A stretch of DNA of 64,000 nucleotides, taken from Erwinia sp. E_sp_B01_1. Lineage in GTDB: Bacteria; Pseudomonadota; Gammaproteobacteria; Enterobacterales; Enterobacteriaceae. Below the pieces are notes generated by a model. That model did not search any database and was not told where the DNA came from. It worked only from the letters and a program-made list of their open reading frames with translations. Below are positions 34,603 through 44,442 of this stretch, piece by piece; position 1 is the first letter of the stretch; every line of letters begins with the position of its first letter. Position numbers and translations under genes: made by a program. Where the stretch lies: NCBI RefSeq assembly GCF_036865545.1, contig NZ_CP142208.1, positions 2,170,001 through 2,234,000 of the forward strand, written 5' to 3'.

Positions 34603-37600
34603 ATGTTTTCTCACTTTTTTATTTATCGCCCGGTCTTTGCCTGGGTCATTGCCATTTTGGTTATGCTGCTTGGCGCGCTTTCCATCACCTTGTTACCCGT
34701 TGAACAATACCCTGACGTGGCGCCGCCGTCGGTCAGTATCAGCGCCTCTTATACCGGCGCATCAGCAGAGACGCTGGAAAACAGCGTTACCCAGGTCATT
34801 GAGCAACAGCTTACCGGCCTGGATAATCTGCTCTATTTCACTTCCAGCAGCAGCTCACAGGGCAATGTGACGGTAACGGTGACCTTCAGCCAGGGCACCG
34901 ATCCGGATACGGCTCAGGTGCAGGTGCAAAACAAAGTTCAGCAGGCGCTTACCCGGTTGCCCAGTGAAGTTCAGCAGCTTGGTGTGACGGTCACCAAATC
35001 GCAGTCAAACTTTTTACTGGTTATGGGGCTGTACGACACCAGCGGTAAAAGCAACAGCACCGACATCGGGGACTGGCTGGTCAGTAATATGCAGGAGCCG
35101 CTCGCCAGGATCGAAGGGGTGGGCGATATCCAGGTGTTTGGCGGGCAGTACGCCATGCGTATCTGGCTTGATCCGTTTAAACTCAATGCCTACGCGCTAC
35201 AGCCTTCCGATGTGACCACGGCGATCCGCTCTCAGAATATTCAGGTTTCAGCCGGGAAAATCGGCGGGCTTCCTTCGCCAGAAAATCAGCAGCTTACTGC
35301 CACCGTCCGCGCGCAGTCACGCCTGCAAACGCCGGATGAGTTCCGTAACATCATTATCAAAAGCGATAAGAGCGGCGCGATCGTCCGGGTGGGCGATGTG
35401 GCAAGGGTTGAGCTGGGCGGTGAATCCTATGATATGACCACGCGCCTCAACGGTCATCCTGCCGCAGGTATCGGCGTGATGCTGGCTCCGGGGGCGAATG
35501 CACTGGATGCAGCGACGCTGGTAAAACAGAAGGTCGAAGAGTACAGGCACTCCATGCCAGCCGGCTATGAAATTGCCTATGCGCTCGACAGCACCGACTT
35601 TATAAAAATTTCCGTAGAAGATGTGGTCATTACCCTGATTGAAGCGATCGCGCTGGTGGTGGTGGTGATGTATCTGTTCCTGCAGAATCTTCGGGCGACG
35701 CTGATCCCGGCACTGGCGGTTCCCGTAGTGTTACTGGGAACCTTTGGCGTACTGGCACTGTGCGGCTATACCATCAATACATTGACCCTGTTTGCGATGG
35801 TACTGGCGATCGGCTTGCTGGTGGATGATGCGATTGTGGTGGTGGAAAACGTCGAGCGCATCATGCATGACGAGGGGTTGCCCGCCAGGGAGGCCACAGA
35901 AAAGTCGATGAAAGAGATTTCCGGCGCGCTGGTGGCTATCGCGCTGGTACTTTCAGCGGTGTTTCTGCCGATGGCGTTCTTTGCGGGTTCCACCGGGGTA
36001 ATTTACCGGCAGTTTTCCGTCACGATCATTGCCGCTATGGCCTTTTCCGTGCTGGTGGCGCTGACGTTAACGCCCGCGCTTTGCGGCATGTTATTGAAGC
36101 CCGTTAAGCCGCACCGGACAGGGTTTTTCGGCGGGTTTAACCGCTTTTATGAGGCGACAGAGCGTAAGTATCGCCATAAGGTGCTCAGCACGCTGCGCCG
36201 CCCGCTGATTATGGTCTCAATTTATGCCGCTTTGGGGCTGATGCTGTTTGTGATGTTTACCCGCCTGCCGGGCAGCTTTTTGCCGACAGAGGATCAGGGC
36301 AGCATCATGCTTCAGGCAACGCTTCCGGCGGGCGCTACCGCCAGCAGAACCGAGGCAGTAAATAAGCAGATTGTTGACTGGTTCCTCACGGAAGAGAAAG
36401 AGAATATCGACGTCGTGTTCACCATCAACGGCTTTAACTTCAGCGGGGCTGCTCAGAATGCTGGCATGGCTTTTATCAAGCTTAAAAACTGGGACCAGCG
36501 AGCAGGGAGAGAAAACTCAGCCGAAGCGATAGCCGCCCGCGCTACGGTTGCACTTTCAGGCATCCGGGATGCGCAGATCTTCGCGCTGACGCCGCCTTCT
36601 GTGCCAGGTCTGGGCCAGAACAATGGCTTTACCTATGAACTGCTGGCCAGCGGCGGCACCACGAGAGGCGAACTGGAGAGCCTGCGCGATCGGCTGTTGC
36701 AGCAGGCTTCGCAGAGTCCGGTACTCTCTGGCGTGCGGGCCAATATCCTGCCGCAGACGCCACAGCTTCAGATTGATATCGACACCAATAAAGCGGTTGC
36801 GCTGGGGCTGCAGCTGGATGACGTGACCGACACGCTGACCAGCGCCTGGGGCGGGGCCTATATCAATGACTTTATCGACCGTGGCCGCGTGAAGCGTGTT
36901 TATGTTCAGGGTGACAGCGAATACCGCTCTGCACCAGCCGACCTCGACAAATGGTTTGTTCGCAACAGCGAAGGGGGCATGACGCCGTTCTCTGCTTTTG
37001 CAACGACGCGCTGGACGATGGGGCCGGAAAGTCTTAACCGGTATAACGGCTCTGCATCCTATGAAATTCAGGGTCAGAATGCCGAAGGTTACAGCTCCGG
37101 TGACGCCATGACGACGATGGAACAGCTGGCAAATGCCTTACCTGCTGGCACCACAGGCGCATGGAGCGGGCTTTCGTTGCAGGAGAAGCAGGCTGGCGGT
37201 CAGTCAACCGCGCTTTACGCTATTTCGGTACTGGTCGTGTTCCTCTGCCTGGCCGCGCTGTATGAGAGCTGGTCCGTACCGTTCTCCGTGCTGCTGGCCG
37301 TTCCGCTGGGCGTGCTGGGAACGGTGCTGGCGATAGCGCTGCGTGGGCTGAGCAACGACATCTATTTCCAGGTGGCTTTGCTCACTACCGTGGGGCTGAC
37401 CTCAAAGAACGCGATTCTGATTATTGAATTTGCGGAGGATGCGGTGAAGCAGGGACGTTCACTGAGTGCTGCGGCGCTTCAGGCGGCCCGAACGCGTCTG
37501 CGTCCGATCATGATGACCTCACTGGCGTTTATTGCAGGCGTGGTTCCGCTTGCTGTAGCAACCGGTGCGGGTGCTAACAGCCGTATTGCCATCGGCACTG

Positions 37601-37722
37601 GTATTATTGGCGGCACGCTGGCCGGAACGGTGCTGGCTTTGTTCTTCGTCCCGCTGTTCTTTGTTCTGGTGAAGCGCTACTTAACGCGGCATCACTCCTC
37701 AAAGCAACAAACTAAAAAGTAG
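34603..37722 (+). CDS. RND multidrug efflux permease, HAE1 family (AcrB/AcrD-like), orphan
   Basis: A 1039-residue proton-driven trimeric efflux pump. It starts MFSHFFIYRPVFAWVIAI and has TM4 with the proton-relay Asp pair in LLVDDAIVVVENVERIM, Lys in TSKNAILIIEFAE, and Arg in ARTRLRPIMMTSLAF. The two large periplasmic loops and 12 TM segments are complete. The ATG at 34603 is preferred; the upstream ATG at 34561 adds 14 unconserved residues. No membrane-fusion protein, outer-membrane channel or regulator gene adjoins it, so like E. coli AcrD it probably borrows AcrA/TolC. A strong hairpin follows. Confidence 0.93.
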   Translation: MFSHFFIYRPVFAWVIAILVMLLGALSITLLPVEQYPDVAPPSVSISASYTGASAETLENSVTQVIEQQLTGLDNLLYFTSSSSSQGNVTVTVTFSQGTDPDTAQVQVQNKVQQALTRLPSEVQQLGVTVTKSQSNFLLVMGLYDTSGKSNSTDIGDWLVSNMQEPLARIEGVGDIQVFGGQYAMRIWLDPFKLNAYALQPSDVTTAIRSQNIQVSAGKIGGLPSPENQQLTATVRAQSRLQTPDEFRNIIIKSDKSGAIVRVGDVARVELGGESYDMTTRLNGHPAAGIGVMLAPGANALDAATLVKQKVEEYRHSMPAGYEIAYALDSTDFIKISVEDVVITLIEAIALVVVVMYLFLQNLRATLIPALAVPVVLLGTFGVLALCGYTINTLTLFAMVLAIGLLVDDAIVVVENVERIMHDEGLPAREATEKSMKEISGALVAIALVLSAVFLPMAFFAGSTGVIYRQFSVTIIAAMAFSVLVALTLTPALCGMLLKPVKPHRTGFFGGFNRFYEATERKYRHKVLSTLRRPLIMVSIYAALGLMLFVMFTRLPGSFLPTEDQGSIMLQATLPAGATASRTEAVNKQIVDWFLTEEKENIDVVFTINGFNFSGAAQNAGMAFIKLKNWDQRAGRENSAEAIAARATVALSGIRDAQIFALTPPSVPGLGQNNGFTYELLASGGTTRGELESLRDRLLQQASQSPVLSGVRANILPQTPQLQIDIDTNKAVALGLQLDDVTDTLTSAWGGAYINDFIDRGRVKRVYVQGDSEYRSAPADLDKWFVRNSEGGMTPFSAFATTRWTMGPESLNRYNGSASYEIQGQNAEGYSSGDAMTTMEQLANALPAGTTGAWSGLSLQEKQAGGQSTALYAISVLVVFLCLAALYESWSVPFSVLLAVPLGVLGTVLAIALRGLSNDIYFQVALLTTVGLTSKNAILIIEFAEDAVKQGRSLSAAALQAARTRLRPIMMTSLAFIAGVVPLAVATGAGANSRIAIGTGIIGGTLAGTVLALFFVPLFFVLVKRYLTRHHSSKQQTKK

Positions 37723-37731
37723 CAGTGCAAA

Positions 37732-37765
37732 GATGCAGCCTGTACGCGAACGTACAGGCTGCATC
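37732..37765. terminator. 15-bp perfect hairpin after the RND gene
   Basis: Perfect inverted repeat of 15 bases (37732-37746 and 37751-37765; arms GATGCAGCCTGTACG and its complement) with a CGAA loop, 10 bases after the stop. No U-tract, but the stability and position argue for a terminator or transcript stabiliser. Confidence 0.65.
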
Positions 37766-37822
37766 ATCAGGCTTGCTTCCAACCAGGGATGATCTGGTAC
37801 TGAGCGATAAAAAAGGGATTTT

Positions 37823-39511
37823 ATGACCACAGACGATCAAGCAACACCGGGCGATACCGGCTATTACCGGTATGACATTATTGGTGAAAACACTCACCGG
37901 ACCAGCGTTCAGTGCACCGAAAAAGTCGTTCAGTGCCGGAAGGTGCCGGTCAGGGGCGTTACGTTGACGGTTGGCGTGTTCTTTGACGGTACGGGTAACA
38001 ACCGTGCTAACTCAAATGACCTGCGGCTGGCGTATGCCCACTGTGCCGACCTGGTGGATGAGGCGCGGGCAAAAGCGTGCGCGGAATTTGAGAAACGGTT
38101 TGAAAAGGGGCTGGGTAATTCAAGCTGGCAGGGCGGTCCCACCAATATTTCCCGACTATTCGATCTTTACCAGCAGCATAATGAACTCAAAAACAGCGAG
38201 AAAGAGGCATAGGTGAAAGCCTACGTGTGCGGCATCGGAACGGCGGACGGGGAAAGCGACTCGGTGCTGGGGATGGCGCTGGGCAGCAGCCTCATCAGGC
38301 AGTTTGAGGGGGTGGTGACGAAGACCGATGAGGCTCTGGATAAAATCAGCAAGACGCTTAAGGACTTCATCGACGTTAATCGCACAGAGGTGGCGATCGC
38401 GAAGGTGCAGTTTGACGTGTTCGGGTTCAGCCGCGGGGCGGCGGCGGCCCGCCACTTTGCCAACCGGGTGATGAACCAGGACGGCGCGATAGCGGCGGCG
38501 ATAAACAAAGGGCTGGGCATGGCGGGACACCACGGAAAGGCCGCCGGAGAGGTACGGTTTCTGGGGCTGTTTGACACGGTAGCCGCTATCGGCAGCCTGC
38601 TGAACTTCTACGACCTCAACGGGCGTAGTAATCCCGGCGTAAACCTGGAGCTGCGGCCCTCCGTTGCGCAGAAGGTGTTTCAGATAAGCGCGATGCACGA
38701 GTGCCGGTATAACTTCAGCCTGAACAGCATCAGAGGAATGTGGCCGGAGCTTGCGCTGCCGGGCGTACACTCGGACATCGGCGGGGGCTACAACGCGGTG
38801 GAGGATGAGATTTCGCTGCTGACGATGCCGGATTTTGAGGTGATACGCGACAGCGCGGACGAGACGCAGACGGCAGTGTACCGTCAGGCGGAGAAGATGC
38901 GCCAGGTGCTGTATTCGCTTCCGGTGTTGAGGTACCTGATGCCGCACGGTGAGGTGGTGACGAAAATGATTTCGTGGCCGCTGGTCAACCGGGACAAGGC
39001 GCGCGCGTTTCTTTTTGAGAAAAAGGCCGGGGCGGCGGTGTTCATGACGCGGAAAGCGGTGCCGAACGACTGGGAAAAGGTGTGCATGCGGGTGATGCTG
39101 GATGCGGCGCAGGACGCTGGTGTTATGTTCGGGGATATCGATCCGCAAAACCCAGACACATCCCTCCCTGCGGAACTGCTTCCCCTGTGCGATAAAGCGA
39201 TAGCACAGGGCCGTGCCGTACGACGAGGAGGTGAGCCGCTAAGTTTTACCGCCGACGAAATGCACATCATTGGTCGTTACCTGCACTGTTCGGCGAACTG
39301 GAATATCGACTCCGACCTGAGTCTGTGGGTGAGTCCGTCAACGGGGGAGGTTTTTCTGCGAAATCACTCTGAGCCGACGAATGAGCGCTCTTTCGTGTGG
39401 CCTATGGCACCGGGCAGGGGATGGGGGCGGACGGTATGGCGGATGGACGACCAGCAGCAGTGGGAAGACCGGGCGCGTGCGAACGCGGACGCACTGGACG
39501 GTTTTTTCTGA
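37823..39511 (+). pseudogene. DUF2235 / Tle1-like T6SS phospholipase effector interrupted by an in-frame TAG
   Basis: Two ORFs in one frame, 37823-38212 (129 aa) and 38213-39511 (432 aa), are separated only by TAG at codon 130. The first carries the family start VGVFFDGTGNN and GGPTNISRLFDLY. The second carries YVCGIGTADGESDSVLGM, the nucleophile elbow GFSRG (Ser at combined codon 203) and HSDIGGGYN. Together they make a normal DUF2235 protein of about 562 residues, the Tle1-type alpha/beta hydrolases delivered by T6SS. One substitution such as CAG to TAG explains the break. The DUF2931 lipoprotein gene follows 10 bases later. Readthrough in an amber suppressor or a GTG restart at 38213 would give only partial or rare product. 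Confidence 0.85.
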
Positions 39512-39521
39512 GGAGGCAGGG

Positions 39522-40208
39522 ATGAGGCGATTACAGCTGATGGTGGCCGCGCTGGGGGTAATGCTGCTTGCCGGCTGCCATGACCGCCGGGCAGGCGTGA
39601 AGACGCTGTTAGGGGACGATGTGAAGCAGTGGGGCCAGAAGCTGCCTTATGATCACTGGGAATTCAATTTTTTCTATCCCGTTAACCTGCCTGCACTGGT
39701 GACGCAGGTATATCTGGAAGACGGGGATATCCGGGAGAGTATCTTTCGGCGACTTGATCCAACCGAACCCAGCCAGGGCAGCGTGGGAGCATGGAGCGAG
39801 CGCGTGGGTGGTTTTCCCGCCAACTTTAATATCGGTAAGGCGCTGCCGGTCAGGATGACGGTGTGCTGGGACTCAGTTATCGACAAGAAAGCGTATGAGA
39901 CGGAGATCTGGTTCAGCCGGGATACCTGGCAGCAGATGCTTGCTGCCTATCCTGATACCTGGCGTCCGGGAAAAACGTATTACCGAAACAAAATGATTAT
40001 TGGTCTGGCCCCTGGAGGGAAAGTCAGAATATGGCTGAAGGACAACCGTAATCCAGTAGCCCTCCAGCGCCCTGTCAGGCTGTCCACCATGACGGGGAAT
40101 GATATGCTGATTTGTAAGGGGGTAACGAAGCACCCTAACGGATATGTTTATTATGGAAAAACATCCGGGTTCATCAAGGGCAAAACCTATCCTTACGGTG
40201 AGTGGTAA
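39522..40208 (+). CDS. DUF2931 family lipoprotein, probable immunity/partner of the Tle1-like effector
   Basis: A 228-residue lipoprotein with signal and lipobox LLAGC (MRRLQLMVAALGVMLLAGC). The body has DUF2931 features (DHWEFNFFYPVNLPALVTQVYL, MTVCWDSVIDKKAYETEIWF, KVRIWLKD). DUF2931 genes are commonly found beside DUF2235 effectors, where periplasmic lipoproteins serve as immunity proteins; that role is inferred here. AGGAGG at 39511-39516 precedes the ATG by 5 bases and overlaps the effector stop, so it is translationally linked. The longer frame from 39381 is rejected. Unlike the effector it is intact. Confidence 0.85.
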   Translation: MRRLQLMVAALGVMLLAGCHDRRAGVKTLLGDDVKQWGQKLPYDHWEFNFFYPVNLPALVTQVYLEDGDIRESIFRRLDPTEPSQGSVGAWSERVGGFPANFNIGKALPVRMTVCWDSVIDKKAYETEIWFSRDTWQQMLAAYPDTWRPGKTYYRNKMIIGLAPGGKVRIWLKDNRNPVALQRPVRLSTMTGNDMLICKGVTKHPNGYVYYGKTSGFIKGKTYPYGEW

Positions 40209-40371
40209 GGCATAACGATCATCAAAATTAAAAGGGTCTTCTTGAAATCTTTTTTTCGGGCGCCATCTCCGGCTCTGTAAACAAACCACCGCTCAAGCAC
40301 GGTCATATCAATATGCAGGGGCATCATACATGCAGACCATATGCGGTGGAATTGGGCTGGCTTCGGGTAAT

Positions 40372-40404
40372 AAAAAAAGCCGGTAACAAAGTTACCGGCT
40401 TTTC
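40372..40404 (-). terminator. Rho-independent terminator of the dat-ddc operon
   Basis: Perfect 13-base stem AAAAGCCGGTAAC (40375-40387) / GTTACCGGCTTTT (40391-40403) with a 3-base loop. On the minus strand it ends in a run of seven U, 25 bases after the ddc stop. Confidence 0.88.
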
Positions 40405-40428
40405 TGTTCAGTTTGCAGGGCAGGTGGC

Positions 40429-41907
40429 TTAAGCCTGAAGCAGGCTCTGACCGGTGCTTTCAACCAGTGACAGCAGGACTTTGATATCCTCCAGAGTCAC
40501 GGTTGGGTTCAGCAGGGTCACTTTCAGACAGGTGATGCCATCTGATTCAGTCACGCCCACGTTCGCCTTGCCGGAATCCAGCAGCGCATCACCAATACGT
40601 TGGTTAAGCAAAGCCACAGCCGCATTATCCATCGCCGCGTTTTCCGCACGGAAACGGAACAGCACGCTCGCCAGCTGCGGCTTCATCACCAGCTCCAGCG
40701 AAGGCCGTGAAGTCACATATTCTGCCACTTCCTGCGCCAGAGTAACGCCGTGATCGATGATCTCTGCGTACTGCTTCTGGCCCAGTGCTTCCAGGCCCAT
40801 CCACAATTTTAACGCATCGAAACGGCGGGTGGTTTGCAGCGATTTGGACACCAGATTCGGCACGCCCTGAGCTTCATCAAACTCGGAGTTCAGGTAGGCC
40901 GCCTGATAACGCATCAGCTCGTAGTGACGGGTTTCTTTCAGCAGGAACGCGCCACAGCTGATGGTCTGGAAGAACTGCTTGTGGAAGTCCAGGGTGATGG
41001 AATCCACCAGCTCAATACCGTCCAGATAATGACGATATTTCTCAGACATCAGCAGCGCGCCGCCCCAGGCTGCATCCACATGCACCCAGATATCCTGGGC
41101 TGCAGCCAGCCCGGCAATAGCCCGCAGCGGATCGATAGCACCGGCATCGGTTGTTCCCGCTGTGGCAACAATCGCCAGAACCTGTTCGCCGTTGGCTTTC
41201 GCCGCCGCCAGTTTCTCAGTGAGATCGTTGAGATCCATCCGCGCAAACTCATCGGTTTTCACCAGAGTCACCGACTGATAGCCCAGACCCAGCAACGCCA
41301 TGTTCTTCTGCACGGAGAAGTGAGCGTGCTCAGAACAGAACACTTTAATCTTCCGCAGATTGCCGATCAGGCCATCCTGCTGGATCGAGTGTCCCTGACG
41401 GGCAAAGAAGGCGTCACGCGCCAGCATCAGGCCCATCAGATTGCTCTGAGTGCCGCCGCTGGTGAACACGCCTGCATCGCCAGCCTGGAAGCCTACCTGA
41501 GCACGCAGCCATTCAATCAGCTTCATCTCAATGATGGTGGCAGAAGGGCTTTGATCCCAGGAGTCCATGCTCTGGTTGGTGGCGTTGATCAACACCTCAG
41601 CCGCCTGGCTGATCACCAGGCTTGGGCAGTGCAGATGAGCCACGCACTGCGGGTGATGCACCGACAGGCTGTCTTTGAGGAAATACTCAATGGCACGCTC
41701 AATAGCGGCCTGGTTACCCAGGCCCTGAGGATTGAAATCCAGCGTGATACGTTCGCGCAGCTCCGCAACAGATTTGCCCTGATACATCTCGGGTTGTTGC
41801 AGCCACTGCACCACGGCCTGGCTACTCTGCTCAATGGCCTGCTTATAGGCTTCCGTGCTTTGCGCAGAAGCAGACAGAATAGGGTTTTCCCTGGACATCA
41901 ATGACAC
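40429..41907 (-). CDS. ddc: L-2,4-diaminobutyrate decarboxylase
   Basis: A 492-residue PLP-dependent group II decarboxylase making 1,3-diaminopropane from L-2,4-diaminobutyrate. The PLP Lys is in TLDFHKQFF, the cofactor Asp/Ala in VHVDAAWGGALL, and GVFTSGGTQSNLMGLMLARD is the substrate/cofactor loop. Length and the N-terminus with SLSVHHPQCVAHLHCPSL match Ddc of Acinetobacter and Enterobacter. It lies 5 bases after dat. A strong terminator follows. The pathway feeds norspermidine or diaminopropane pools; physiological role is unclear. Confidence 0.93.
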   Translation of the reverse strand: MSLMSRENPILSASAQSTEAYKQAIEQSSQAVVQWLQQPEMYQGKSVAELRERITLDFNPQGLGNQAAIERAIEYFLKDSLSVHHPQCVAHLHCPSLVISQAAEVLINATNQSMDSWDQSPSATIIEMKLIEWLRAQVGFQAGDAGVFTSGGTQSNLMGLMLARDAFFARQGHSIQQDGLIGNLRKIKVFCSEHAHFSVQKNMALLGLGYQSVTLVKTDEFARMDLNDLTEKLAAAKANGEQVLAIVATAGTTDAGAIDPLRAIAGLAAAQDIWVHVDAAWGGALLMSEKYRHYLDGIELVDSITLDFHKQFFQTISCGAFLLKETRHYELMRYQAAYLNSEFDEAQGVPNLVSKSLQTTRRFDALKLWMGLEALGQKQYAEIIDHGVTLAQEVAEYVTSRPSLELVMKPQLASVLFRFRAENAAMDNAAVALLNQRIGDALLDSGKANVGVTESDGITCLKVTLLNPTVTLEDIKVLLSLVESTGQSLLQA

Positions 41908-41912
41908 TCCGT

Positions 41913-43299
41913 TCAGACAGGTTTCACGCCAGCAGCAAGCAGGGCGTTTTCAAATTTATCCAGGAACACAGCCATCTCTTCCTGAGTGATCAGCAGGGAA
42001 GGCAACAGGCGCAGAACGCAACCGTTGCGACCACCGCGCTCCAGGATCAGACCAGACTCAAAGCATTTTTTCTGCAGCAGAGCAGAAAGCTGACCGTCAG
42101 CCGGGTGACAACCCATGTGATCCTGCGGCAGCTCTGGCTTAACAATCTCAATACCGATCATCAGACCCGGGCCGCGCACGTTACCAATAACCGGGAAGCG
42201 TTTCTGCATGGCGACCAGCTGGCTGGTCAGCCATGCGCCTTTTTCGGCCACTTTATCGGCAATATTGTTCTCTTTCAGGTGCTTCAGCGTGGTCAGGCCG
42301 GTCGCCATCGCCAGCTGGTTGCCACGGAAAGTACCGGTGTGGTGACCTGGCTCCCAGGCATCGAACTGCTTTTTGATACCCAGAACAGCCAGTGGCAGAC
42401 CGCCGCCTACAGCTTTAGACATCACGATGATGTCTGGCTCGATACCGGCGTGCTCGAAGGCGAAGAATTTGCCTGAACGGGCAAAGCCAGCCTGAACTTC
42501 GTCAAGGATCAGCAGAATGCCGTGTTCCTGAGTCACTTTACGGATGCGTTGCAGCCACTCGGCCGAGCGCCGGGTTGACGCCGCCTTCACCCTGAACGGC
42601 TTCCAGGATCACCGCAGCAGGTTTACGAACGCCGCTTTCAACGTCGTTGATCAGGTTTTCGAAGTAGTAGCTGTGCGCTTTTACGCCGGCTTCACCGCCA
42701 ATGCCCATCGGGCAGCGGTAGAGATGCGGGTAAGGCATAAACTGCACTTCCGGCATCATGCCGTTAACGGCTTCTTTAGGAGAGAGGTTACCTGTTACTG
42801 CCAGCGCGCCATGCGTCATACCGTGATAGCCGCCGGAGAAGCTGATTACGCTGGTACGGCCGGTGTGCTTTTTAGCCAGTTTCAGGGCTGCTTCAACCGC
42901 ATCGGCGCCGGAAGGGCCGGTGAACTGAAGGCAGTACTCTTTGCCCTGACCAGGCAATAAAGAGAGCAGGTATTCTGAGAACGCATCTTTCAATGGCGTG
43001 GTCAGATCGAGAGTATGTAACGGCAAGCCGCTGGTAATGACACTTTGAATACTTTCCAGGACATCCGGATGGTTATGTCCTAAAGCCAGCGTTCCCGCAC
43101 CGGCAAGGCAGTCGAGATAACTATTGTTCTCAACGTCGGTAATCCATACGCCATTCGCTTTAGCGATAGCAAAGGGTAACTTACGGGGATAACTTCTGAC
43201 ATTCGATTCAAATTCAGCCTGTCTGGCTAAATAGGTTTCATTGTTGGCATGTGAAGAATTCGCAACTGAAGTGTCAATACGGACTTTATCCGTCATCAT
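41913..43299 (-). pseudogene. dat: Diaminobutyrate--2-oxoglutarate transaminase, frameshifted
   Basis: A class III aminotransferase converting aspartate semialdehyde to L-2,4-diaminobutyrate. The N-terminal 250 residues ([59 protein letters not shown]) are in one frame to 42538. The C-terminal half ([23 protein letters not shown] Lys in [29 protein letters not shown]) is in another from 42590. The join lies after EGGVNPA near 42561-42572, where one extra base breaks the frame before [15 protein letters not shown] precedes the two ATGs. If real, the lesion removes the PLP lysine and inactivates the pathway; if a sequencing artefact, the gene is normal (about 461 aa). Confidence 0.88.
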
Positions 43300-43880
43300 A
43301 TCTCTCCTACAACCTGGGGGTCTGTTACGCCCAGGTTGAAAATGTGGTTAAAAAAGTAGCAACTCTGTATAAAAGCGCGCCCAATATAGGACTTTTCACG
43401 CCCGAGCTCAATGATTAATTTTGTTAAGTTTTGCTAACATTTTTTCTATAGGAATCATAGGGTTGTTGAGTAATTAATCAATCATGTCCTGACTAAAGGG
43501 TGGGATTGGCCGTGGCCTACTGATATTTAGCACTTTTTAGTCCCTTTCCGCCGTGAAAGCAGGCTGCATTAAAACCTTCAGCGCTTATTTAAAATGCCTG
43601 CATAAGTTTTTAAAACGAGCCGGCAAATATCCCGCTAATTCGCCCACGCCTTTTTGTTCAGTAACATTCCTGTTGAATTTCATTAACAAACATTCGCTTT
43701 CTTGTATAGGTTTTGTTTAAAAACTGTTTATTAAGATAGTAACCTGTGTGATTATGAGCGACGCCAGCATGCCGTTTAGTATGGTAGTGCGGTGCGTTTC
43801 AGGCTGATTAAAACTAAAAATTGATGTCTACCCCCGCCAGCCGGGTGGTTTTGAGCTATGTGAACAGTCAGGGATATACC
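43300..43880. other. AT-rich divergent intergenic region
   Basis: The 581 bases separate dat (leftward) from the first dehydrogenase cluster (rightward). It is AT-rich, with a short dyad GTTAAG-TTTG-CTAAC-like sequence near 43433-43448. No gene is supported; an in-frame upstream start of the small-subunit gene at 43821 is considered less likely than 43881. Promoters for both operons should lie here. Confidence 0.5.
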
Positions 43881-44420
43881 ATGCGTAATTCTAATGAACC
43901 TTCTTCAGGAAACGTTCAGCTAAGTCGTCGCCAGGTTTTACTCGCGGGTGCCGTTATCATGGCCGGTGGGGTGATGACTTCCGTATTGCCTCGCTTTGCC
44001 CTGGCAGACGCTTCTGAACACTTCACCCCTTTTATGCAGCTCTCACGACTGCTGGTAAATCATCAACTTGATGAGGCGGTAGGGCAACGTATGCTCCGGC
44101 TGCTTGCCGCGCAAGAGAAGGGACTGCCGGATAACCTTAACCAGCTGATTGCCATCGCCCGTGCCCACAACGCCCGGATCGTGGAGGACTTTTTCCCGGC
44201 TATTCCGCAGGGGGAACTCCAGGATCTGGCGCACAAGATCATCTTTGGCTGGTACACCGGCAGCCTTGAACCTACCCGCGCTGCAAAAAGCTTTGCCTTT
44301 GAGCAGGCGCTGACCTGGCAGACAACGCTGGATACGATCACCATTCCCTCTTATGGCATCAGTGGTCCCAATAACTGGCAACGCATCAACACACCGGTTC
44401 TTCCGCTACCGACATTCTGA
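43881..44420 (+). CDS. Gluconate/sugar-acid dehydrogenase small (gamma) subunit, Tat-exported, cluster 1
   Basis: A 179-residue protein with a twin-arginine signal (LSRRQVLLAGAVIMAGGVM). The mature part, with HFTPFMQLSRLLVNHQLDE and IIFGWYTGS, matches the gluconate 2-dehydrogenase subunit 3 family. These small subunits carry the cofactor-free partner through Tat with the folded flavoprotein. The ATG at 43881 has AGGGA 6 bases upstream; the 43821 start would place an odd extension before the Tat motif. It is first of a three-gene operon with the flavoprotein and cytochrome c. Confidence 0.88.
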   Translation: MRNSNEPSSGNVQLSRRQVLLAGAVIMAGGVMTSVLPRFALADASEHFTPFMQLSRLLVNHQLDEAVGQRMLRLLAAQEKGLPDNLNQLIAIARAHNARIVEDFFPAIPQGELQDLAHKIIFGWYTGSLEPTRAAKSFAFEQALTWQTTLDTITIPSYGISGPNNWQRINTPVLPLPTF

Positions 44421-44442
44421 ATCCCCTATAAGAAGATAAATT

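Noticed and set aside
38156..39148. 330-residue antisense ORF in the effector gene
   Set aside because: Arg/His-rich composition with no start signal; it is the mirror of a GC-rich coding frame.
40834..41904. 356-residue antisense ORF over ddc
   Set aside because: Shadow of the clear decarboxylase frame; no recognisable domain.
40429..43299. dat-ddc as part of a siderophore gene cluster with the TonB receptor
   Set aside because: No NRPS, IucA/C-type synthetase or exporter genes are present, and the receptor is 6 kb away in a separate unit.
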